Positions 12,849 to 21,500 of a stretch of 31,404 nucleotides of DNA are shown in pieces. The translations under genes were made by a program, and so were the position numbers. The stretch is from Candidatus Omnitrophota bacterium (GTDB lineage Bacteria; Ratteibacteria; UBA8468; B48-G9; JAFGKM01). The notes beneath the pieces are model-generated. The model was given only the letters and a program-made list of their open reading frames with translations, made no database searches and was not told the origin of the DNA. Where the stretch lies: the NCBI GenBank assembly GCA_023819545.1, contig JAMWCA010000002.1, positions 1 through 31,404 of the forward strand, written 5' to 3'. Position 1 is the stretch's first letter, and each line of letters starts with the position of its first letter.

Positions 12849-13382
12849 ATGGGTAAATGGTATATATTGCATGTTAGAACAGGACAGGAAAAAAAGATAA
12901 AGAAACTTTTGGAGAATAGAATTAATGATGAGAAAAAGAGAATAAATCAAATTATTATTCCAGAAGAAGAAGTTCTTGAAGTTGAAAAAGGAGAGAAAAA
13001 AGCAAAAAGTAGAAGGTTTTGGCCAGGATATATGCTAATAGAACTTGAAGATGACGCAAATAACGAAATTGTGTGGCATAAAATAAAGACAACGCCTGGT
13101 GTTTTTGATTTCCTTGGAGCAGGTGAAACACCAGTTCCTTTGAGAGAAGAAAAAATAGAAGAAATAAAGAGAGAAATAGAAGAGAGAAAAGCAAAACCAT
13201 TACCTAAGGTTGAATTTAAAGTAAAGGATAGAATTGAAATTATAGATGGGCCTTTTGTTGGATATACTGGTATTGTTGAAGAAGTTTACCCAGAAAGGGA
13301 AAGGTTAAAAGTAAGTGTTTCTATTTTTGGGAGAGCAACATCGCTTGAACTTAATTTTTGGCAAGTTGAAAAGATTCCATAA
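12849..13382 (+). CDS. nusG: Transcription termination/antitermination factor NusG
   Basis: Binds RNA polymerase at the clamp and modulates pausing, Rho termination and transcription-translation coupling. The 177-residue protein has the NGN domain first: KWYILHVRTGQEKKIKKLLE at the start and RRFWPGYMLIELE around 56-68. The C-terminal KOW domain includes VKDRIEIIDGPFVGYTGIVEEVYPERERLKVSVSIFGRATSLEL. The length is canonical without inserts. It follows secE as in most bacteria. Confidence 0.97.
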   Translation: MGKWYILHVRTGQEKKIKKLLENRINDEKKRINQIIIPEEEVLEVEKGEKKAKSRRFWPGYMLIELEDDANNEIVWHKIKTTPGVFDFLGAGETPVPLREEKIEEIKREIEERKAKPLPKVEFKVKDRIEIIDGPFVGYTGIVEEVYPERERLKVSVSIFGRATSLELNFWQVEKIP

Positions 13383-13397
13383 AAACAAAGGAGGAAA

Positions 13398-13829
13398 ATG
13401 GCAGTAGAAAAAAAAGTGAAAGCAATAGTGAAATTACAAGTGCCTGCAGGACAGGCAACTCCTGCTCCTCCAGTTGGACCTGCTCTTGGGCAGCATGGAG
13501 TGAATATAATGGAATTTTGTAAGCAATTTAATAATCTTACAAAAGGGAAAGAAGGGACAACAATACCTGTTGTTATAACTGTTTATGAGGATAGAAGTTT
13601 TACTTTTATTACTAAAACACCTCCTACATCAGAATTGATAAAAAAGGCAATTAAAATTGTTAAAGGTTCCTCATCTCCAAAAAGAGAGAAAGTCGGCAGA
13701 ATAACAAGAAAACAAATAGAAGAAATAGCAAAGATTAAATTACCAGATTTAAATACAAAGGATTTACAGAAAGCAATAAAAATAATTGAGGGTTCTTGTA
13801 AAAGTATGGGAGTTGAAATTGTTGATTAA
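13398..13829 (+). CDS. rplK: Ribosomal protein uL11
   Basis: A 143-residue protein of the GTPase-associated centre. The N-terminal domain has KLQVPAGQATPAPPVGPALG and QHGVNIMEFCKQFN, the proline-rich helix region that binds 23S rRNA together with thiostrepton. The C-terminal RNA-binding domain has KTPPTSELIKKA, VGRITRKQIEEIAKIKLPDLN and a final IEGSCKSMGV. AAGGAGG precedes the ATG. First of the rplKAJL set. Confidence 0.98.
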   Translation: MAVEKKVKAIVKLQVPAGQATPAPPVGPALGQHGVNIMEFCKQFNNLTKGKEGTTIPVVITVYEDRSFTFITKTPPTSELIKKAIKIVKGSSSPKREKVGRITRKQIEEIAKIKLPDLNTKDLQKAIKIIEGSCKSMGVEIVD

Positions 13830-13841
13830 AAGGAGAAAAAT

Positions 13842-14543
13842 ATGTCAAAGAGATATTCTGCACTTCTTGAAAAAATTGATAGAAAAAAAATTTATGATTT
13901 AGATGAAGCAATTGAAGTTTTAAAAACACTCCATTCAACTAAATTTGATGAAAGTGTTGATCTTGCGATAAAACTTGGGGTTGACCCTAAAAAACTTCAG
14001 CAACCTATTAGAGGGTCAGTTGTATTGCCTCATGGAGTAGGAAAAGAAATAAAAGTTCTTGTTTTTGCAAGTGGAGAAAATTTAAAAAAGGCAATTGAAG
14101 CAGGTGCTGATTTTGCAGGAGGAAGTGAAATCGCAGAGAAAATAAAAAATGGTTGGCTTGATTTTGATTATGTTATTGCTACTCCTGATATGATGAAAGT
14201 TGTTGCACCCTTGGGTAAAATACTTGGTCCGAGAGGTTTAATGCCAAATCCTAAAACAGGGACAGTTACGAATGATGTTGAAAATGCTGTTAAAGAGGCA
14301 AAAAAAGGGAAGATAGATTTTAAGATGGATAAAGATGGCAATATACATTTTTCAGTAGGTAAAATTTCATTTCCTAATGATAAAATTAAAGAGAATATAA
14401 TTGCTTCTATTCTTTCTGTCCTTAGTGTAAAACCGCAAGGAGTAAAAGGAACTTATATAAAATCAATACATCTTTCTCTAACAATGTCCCCTTCTTTAAA
14501 ACTAAATGCTCATAAGATAATTCAAGAGTTAAAAGGAGTTTAA
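13842..14543 (+). CDS. rplA: Ribosomal protein uL1
   Basis: A 233-residue L1-stalk protein that also commonly represses its own operon. DESVDLAIKLGVDPKK, QPIRGSVVLPHGVGK, ATPDMMKVVAPLGKILGPRGLMPNPKTGTVT and SVGKISF are all in place. AAAAGGAG lies 7 bases upstream. The stop is separated by one base from rplJ, so there is no room for the separate L10 leader seen in some bacteria. Confidence 0.98.
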   Translation: MSKRYSALLEKIDRKKIYDLDEAIEVLKTLHSTKFDESVDLAIKLGVDPKKLQQPIRGSVVLPHGVGKEIKVLVFASGENLKKAIEAGADFAGGSEIAEKIKNGWLDFDYVIATPDMMKVVAPLGKILGPRGLMPNPKTGTVTNDVENAVKEAKKGKIDFKMDKDGNIHFSVGKISFPNDKIKENIIASILSVLSVKPQGVKGTYIKSIHLSLTMSPSLKLNAHKIIQELKGV

Positions 14544-14544
14544 T

Positions 14545-15081
14545 ATGAAAAAATGGACAAAAAAGAGAAAACAAGAAGTTGTCAAAAACTTGACAGATGA
14601 ATTTAAAAATAGTAAAATAAATATTTTAGGCACTTTTTCAAATTTAAAAGTATCTGAAATGCAGAAAATTAGGGAAAGTGTGAAAGAATTTGGTGGTAAT
14701 ATTATGGTTTTGAAAAATAATTTGGCAAATATTATATTTAAAAATTTGAGTAAAGATGAAGTTTGTAAATTTATTAGTGGACCAACCTTTGTTGTATGGA
14801 GCAGTAAAGAGAATGAAAATGAAATTGATATAATAAAATCTATTTTGAATTGCCAAAAAAATTTTGGAAAAATAGAAATTAAAGGGGGTTTATTAAATGG
14901 TGAAATAATAGAGAAAAGTAAAATTGATGAAATTGGGAAATTGCCTGGAAAAAAAGAACTTCAGAGTATGCTGATTTTGACGCTTAAAATGCCAACAAAT
15001 AGGGTAGTAAATGCAATTAAAAATCCGATAATAAGAGTAATAAATGTTTTAAATCAAATTAAAAATAAAAAGGAGAGTTAA
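14545..15081 (+). CDS. rplJ: Ribosomal protein uL10
   Basis: A 178-residue stalk base protein that anchors L7/L12 dimers. The N-terminal rRNA-binding domain is recognisable by KVSEMQKIRESVKEFGGNIMVLKNNLA and FISGPTFVVWS. The KGGLLNGEIIEKSKIDEIGKLPGKKELQSML block and the C-terminal helix (VVNAIKNPIIRVINVLNQIKNKK), which binds L12, complete it. It is translationally coupled to rplA (1 base) and rplL (1 base). Confidence 0.96.
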   Translation: MKKWTKKRKQEVVKNLTDEFKNSKINILGTFSNLKVSEMQKIRESVKEFGGNIMVLKNNLANIIFKNLSKDEVCKFISGPTFVVWSSKENENEIDIIKSILNCQKNFGKIEIKGGLLNGEIIEKSKIDEIGKLPGKKELQSMLILTLKMPTNRVVNAIKNPIIRVINVLNQIKNKKES

Positions 15082-15082
15082 A

Positions 15083-15478
15083 ATGGAAAATGCAGAAAAA
15101 AGAGTTATTGATGAAATAGTAGAAAAAATTGAAAAACTTTCTATTCTTGAAGTTGCTGAGCTTGCAAAAAAACTTGAAGAAAAGTTTGGAGTAAGTGGAA
15201 TGGTCGCTCCTTTTGTTGGTGTGCCTTCTCAGCAACCAACTACTACTTCTACACAACAAGAAGCCAAAACTACTTTTGATGTAATACTTAAAAATGCTGG
15301 TTCAAATAAAATTCAGACAATAAAGGAAGTAAGGGCAATTACAAATCTTGGTTTGAAAGAAGCAAAGGATTTGGTTGAATCATTGCCAAAACCAGTAAAA
15401 GAGAAAGTTAGTAAAGAAGAAGCAGAGGAGATAAAGAAAAAACTTGAGGCAATTGGAGCAGAAGTTGAAATAAAATAA
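15083..15478 (+). CDS. rplL: Ribosomal protein bL12 (L7/L12)
   Basis: A 131-residue stalk protein that recruits translational GTPases. The N-terminal dimerisation helices (IVEKIEKLSILEVAELAKKLEEKFG) are followed by a Thr/Gln-rich hinge (about residues 48-60, PSQQPTTTSTQQ, in place of the usual Ala/Gly-rich one) and the C-terminal domain with KTTFDVILKNAGSNKIQTIKEVRAITNLGLKEAKDLVES. The domain order and length are normal. A 53-base AT-rich gap without hairpin separates it from rpoBC. Confidence 0.97.
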   Translation: MENAEKRVIDEIVEKIEKLSILEVAELAKKLEEKFGVSGMVAPFVGVPSQQPTTTSTQQEAKTTFDVILKNAGSNKIQTIKEVRAITNLGLKEAKDLVESLPKPVKEKVSKEEAEEIKKKLEAIGAEVEIK

Positions 15479-15531
15479 GTTTTTCAAAAAAGGGGAATTA
15501 TATTTTTTTAAAAAATTAAAAAGGAGTAGAG

Positions 15532-18500
15532 ATGGAAGTTGTTGAAATTCCGGATTTGTTAAGTATACAAAAGAAATCTTATGAAGAATTCTTACAAAAA
15601 GATATTCCTCCAGAAAAAAGAAAAATAAAGGGGTTGGAGGAAGTATTCAGAAAGGTTTTCCCAGTTGAGAGTGAAGATGGATTACTTAAATTAGAATACA
15701 TTTCTTATTCAATTGAAGAACCATCAAATACAATTGAAGAATGTATTGAGGAAAAATTAACATATGAGGGCAAACTTAAGGTTAAATTCCGCCTTGTAAT
15801 AAATAAAAAAACAGAAAAAGGACAATTGCAAAATATTGGAATTAAAGAACAGGTTGTTTATGTTGGTGGTATTCCTTTTATGACAGAAAGTGGAAGTTTT
15901 ATAATAAATGGGGTTGAAAGAGTTGTTGTGAATCAACTTTTAAGATGTCCAGGAGTTTATTTTAAGGAAGAAGTTGGTGTTCCAAAAACACTTTATTCAG
16001 CAAAAATTTATCCTTCAAGAGGACTATGGATTGAAATTTATGTTGATCAGAATGATACTCTATGGATAATGATAGGGAAAAAGAAAATTTTAGCGACTAT
16101 CTTTTTGAAGTCCTTAGGAATGACTACAGAAGAAATAATAAAAGAAATTTATGGTCAGATGTATAAAGATTTAGAGGATTTGCCTTTAAATTCTGTATTA
16201 AGAACAACATTTCTAAAAGATAATACAAAGGATAAAGAAGAAGCACTTTTATATATGTACTCTGAATTAAGGCCTGGGTATCCACGTATAATAAAGGAAG
16301 CTGAAAAGTTTTTAAATTCATTATTTTTTACAAATGAGACATATGACCTTTCAGAAGCAGGAAGAAGTCAAATAAATAAAAAACTTGGAATTGATTTAAA
16401 AGAGAGACATTTAACTAAAAAGGATATTATAGAGACAATAAAATACCTTCTAAATCTCTATGAAAAAAATCAAGGGGAAACAGATGATATAGACCATCTT
16501 GCTAATAAAAGAGTAAGACCGTCTGCAGAAATTATTAAAGAGCATGTTTATGAAGGGCTTATACGTCTTGTAAGATATTGTAAAGAGAAAATGTCTTTAG
16601 TTGATAAAAGTAAAATAGAAACCTTCTCCCCACAAGAATTTATAAATCATAGATTTTTCATAAATGTTGTAAATGATTTTTTTGCAAGGAATCAATTATC
16701 TCAATTTCTGGATAAAACAAATCCACTTGCAGAAATTACACATAAAAGAAGAATTACAGCAGTTGGTGAAGGTGGAGTTAAAGAAAGGAAAAGAGCAGGT
16801 TTTGAAGTAAGAGATGTCCATTATACTCATTTTGGTAAAATTTGTCCAATAGAGACACCAGAAGGGGCAAATATAGGTTTAATAAATTCTCTAACAGTAT
16901 ATGCAAAAACTGATGAATTAGGATTTTTAAGGACTCCTTATTTTAAAGTTGAAAATGGATATGTTAAAAAAGATAAAATTGAATATTTAAGTGCGGATGA
17001 AGAAGAAAAATATAATATTGCTTCTACAGATACTTCTTATGATGAAAAGACAGGGTTTATAATTCCAGAAAAGGTTATTGTTCGTGGGATGGGAGGAAAT
17101 TTTTTAGAAGTTAAAAGAGAAGAAGTTGATTATATAGGTATTTCTCCGGTTCAAATTATTAGTGTGAGTAGTTCTTTGATTCCTTTCCTTGAACATGATG
17201 ATTCTAATAGAGCATTAATGGGTTCTAATATGCAGAGACAAGCAGTGCCTCTTATTAAACCTGAATCTCCAATTGTAAAAACAGGTATGGAAAAATATGT
17301 AGTAAGAGATTCAGGTGCAGTTATAAAAGCAAAAAATTCGGGTATTGTTGAATATGTTGATGCTGAAAAAATTGTGGTAAAGAGAGATAATCCAGGTTTA
17401 TTTCCATGGGAAGAAAAAGATGTTTATTATCTGAAGAAGTTTACAAGAACAAATCAGGATACCTGTTTCCATCAAAGACCAATAGTTGAAATTGGAGAAA
17501 GAGTTGAAAAAGGGGATATTCTTACTGATGGATTTGCCATTTCGAAAACAGGAGAACTTTCACTTGGAAGGAATTTGCTTGTTGCTTTTATGCCATGGCA
17601 TGGTTATAATTATGAAGATGCTATTTTGATAAGTGAAAGACTTGTTAAGGATGATGTATTTACTTCAATACATATTAAAGAATTTGAAGTTGAAGCAAGA
17701 GAGACAGAACTGGGACCAGAAGAGATAACAGCAGACCTACCAAATGTTCCTGAAGAACAACTTGTAAATCTTGACAAAGATGGAATAGTAAAAATAGGGA
17801 CTGAAGTTGAACCTGATGATATACTTGTTGGTAAAATTACTCCAAGAGGAGAATCTGAGTTAACACCCGAGGAGAAACTTTTAAGAGTAATTTTTGGAGA
17901 GAAATCAAAAAATGTCTTAAATACATCTGAAAGAGTTCCACCTGGGGTAAAGGGAGTTGTTATAAATGTTAGAAAATATAAAAGAAGGGAAAATGTTTCT
18001 GAACAGGAAATAGAAAAAGAGGTAAAACAGGCACTGCAAACATATAAGAAAAAAGAAAAAATAGTTAAAGAGATTATAACAAACCAAATAAAAGAATTTC
18101 TTGAGAAGAAAAAAATAAAACTAAAAGTAACATCTGGAGTAAGTGGATGGGAAAGATTGGTTAATAAGGTTCCAGATGATATAAGAGAAGATTTAATAAA
18201 GATTATAGAAATTGGGAAGAGAGAACTTGAGAAAATAGAATTAGAAGCAAGAGAAGAGGAAATAAAAATAAGAAAAGGTTATGAACTTGACCCTGATGTA
18301 ATAATGAAAGTTGTGGTTGAAATTGCGATAAAAAAGAAAATTGCGGTTGGAGATAAAATGAGTGGAAGACATGGGAATAAAGGAGTTATTGCTAAAATTT
18401 TACCAGAAGAAGATATGCCATTTCTAAGTGATGGGACACCTGTTGATATTGTTTTAAATCCACTCGGAGTCCCTTCAAGGATGAATGTTGGACAAATTCT

Positions 18501-21500
18501 TGAAACTCATCTTGGATGGGCATTAAAAACACTTGGATATAGTTTAGAAGTTCCAGTATTTAAAGGAGTGGAAGAACTTAGAATAAAACAACTTTTAAAA
18601 GAAGCAGGATTGCCTGAAAGTGGGAAAACAATTCTTTATGATGGTCAGACAGGAGAGCCCTTTTATCAACCAGTGACAGTTGGTTACATCTATATGATGA
18701 AGTTAATCCATCTTGCTGATGAAAAAATTCACGCAAGGTGTACTGGTTCTTACTCCTTAATAACTCAGCAACCACTTGGTGGCAGGTCTCAATTCGGAGG
18801 TCAGAGGTTTGGAGAAATGGAGGTTTGGGCTCTTGAGGCCTATGGTGCTGCTTATACATTGAGAGAAATGTTAACTGTAAAAAGTGATGATACAGAAGGT
18901 AGAAAGTTGATGTATGAATCAATTGCAAAAGGGCTTGATTATCAAGGAGAAAATATACCAGAATCTTTTAAGGTTTTGAAAAAAGAATTGCAAGGACTTG
19001 GATTTGATTTAAGAATTGAAAAAAGAAAAATAGGAGAAGAAGAAAAAGAAGTTGTAACTATAAGAATTGCAACACCAACAACAATAAGGTCATGGTCTTA
19101 TGGAGAAGTGAAAAAAGCAGAAACATTGAATTACAGAACATTAAGGCCTGAAAGAGATGGTTTATTTTGTGAAAAGATATTTGGTCCTGAAAGGGACTAT
19201 GAATGTGCTTGTGGCAAATATAAGAAATTAAGATATAAAGGAATTATCTGTGATAGATGTGGAGTTGAAGTTACTTCAAGAAAAGTTAGAAGAGAAAGGA
19301 TGGGACATATTGAACTTGCAACTCCTGTAGCTTATGTTTGGTTATTTAAGAGTGCTTCTAATTGGTTAGGTTTACTTTTAGATCTCTCACAGGCAGAACT
19401 TGAAATGGTTCTCTATTATGAAAGGTATATAGTTATAGACCCGGGAGAAACAAATCTAAAAGAAAAGATGTTATTGACAGAAGCAGAATATCAAGAAAAT
19501 TTAGAAAAATATGGAAATAAATTTAAAGTAGGAATAGGAGCAGAAGGAATTCAAGAATTGCTTAAAAAGATTGACCTTCACAAAATGGAAGAATATTTAA
19601 AAGAACAATTGAAAAAAAGTAAAAACTTGAATGGAGAAAAAAGAGAACTTATCAAAAAACTTAGAATGGTTCAGGGTTTAATGAAAACACAAGTTAAACC
19701 TGAATATCTTGTTACAAACATAATTCCTGTTATACCTCCTGATTTAAGGCCACTTTTACCACTTGATGGTGGTAGATTTGTTGCTTCTGATTTAAATGAT
19801 TTATATCAGAGAGTTATAAACAGGAATAATAGATTGAAAAAACTTATTAAATTACAAACACCTGATATTATAGTCAGAAATGAAAAAAGATTACTTCAAG
19901 AAGCAGTTGATGCTTTAATGGATAATGGTAAACATGGTATGCCTGTTCTTGGAAAGGGTAAAAGACCTTTAAAATCACTTGCAGATGCTTTAAGAGGGAA
20001 ACAAGGGAGGTTTAGACAAAACTTACTTGGGAAAAGAGTTGATTATTCAGGAAGAGCAGTTATTGTTGTAGGTCCTAATTTAAAATTAAATGAATGTGGA
20101 ATACCCAAAGAAATGGCTCTTGAACTTTTCAGTCCATTTGTTTTGAGAGAGTTTAGAAAAAAAGAGTACTTCCATACACTTGGCAGTGCTAAAAGAGCGA
20201 TAAGAGAAAATAGACCAGAAGTTTGGGAGACCCTTGAAAAAGTAATAAAACATCACCCTGTTTTATTAAATAGACAACCAACATTACACAGGTTAAGTAT
20301 TCAGGCGTTTGAACCAAGATTGATAGAAGGGAATGTAATAGCTATTCATCCCTTAGTTTGTCCTGCTTATAATGCGGATTTTGATGGAGATACAATGAGT
20401 ATACATGTTCCTTTAACACCTGAAGCAATACTTGAAGCAGAACTTTTAATGAAATCAACAACACATATCCTTTCACCTGCAAATGGAAGGCCTGTTGTAA
20501 CTCCAACAAGAGATATAGTGATGGGTTGCGCTTATTTAACATATATGAGTGATGAAGAAGAATATCCAAAAGAGATTTCAAGTTTTGATGAAGCAAAATA
20601 TTTAAATTATCTTGGAGAACTTGAATTACATAGACCGATAAGAGTAAGAGATGAAAAAGGGAATAAAATAGTGACAACTGTTGGAAGGATTATATTTAAT
20701 GAAATTATCCCTCAAGAGATACCATTTAAAAATGAGTCCTTTGATTCACAGAGTCTTGAAAAACTTATAGATGAAATTTTTACAAAGTGTGGTTATGAAA
20801 AAACTGTTGAATTTCTGGATTTATGTAAAGAAATTGGATTTTATTATTCAACAGTTAGCGGGATTACAATTAGTATAGATGACCTTATTATCCCTAAGGC
20901 AAAACAGAATTTGATAGAACAAGCAAAAAAAGAAGTGGAGAAAATAGAGAATAACTATAAAAAGGGTGTCATTTCTGAAGGAGAAAGGTATAACAGGAAG
21001 ATAGATATATGGACTTCTGTAACTAATGAACTTATGGAAGAGGTTATGAATACAATAAAAAATGATGTAAAGACAAATCCATTCAGAATTAATCCTATTT
21101 ATTTAATGGTAACTTCAGGAGCCAGAGGAAACAAAACACAAGTTGCTCAATTGATGGGAATGAGAGGTCTTATGATAAGACCAACCAAGAAATTTACAGG
21201 AGGAATTGGAGAAATTATAGACACTCCTGTTATATCAAATTTTAGAGAAGGGCTTAATGTTTTAGAATACTTTCTATCAGTCCATGGTGGTAGGAAAGGT
21301 CTTGTTGATACTGCTTTAAAGACATCTGATGCAGGATATTTAACCAGACGACTTGTAGATGTTGCTCATTCAGTCATTGTTAAAGAAATAGATTGTGGAA
21401 CACTTGAAGGTGTTTATGCAAGTCCTTTAATAGAAGGGGAAGAGGAGTATATTCCTTTGAAAGAAAGAATTATTGGAAGGACAGCACTTGATAATGTTGT

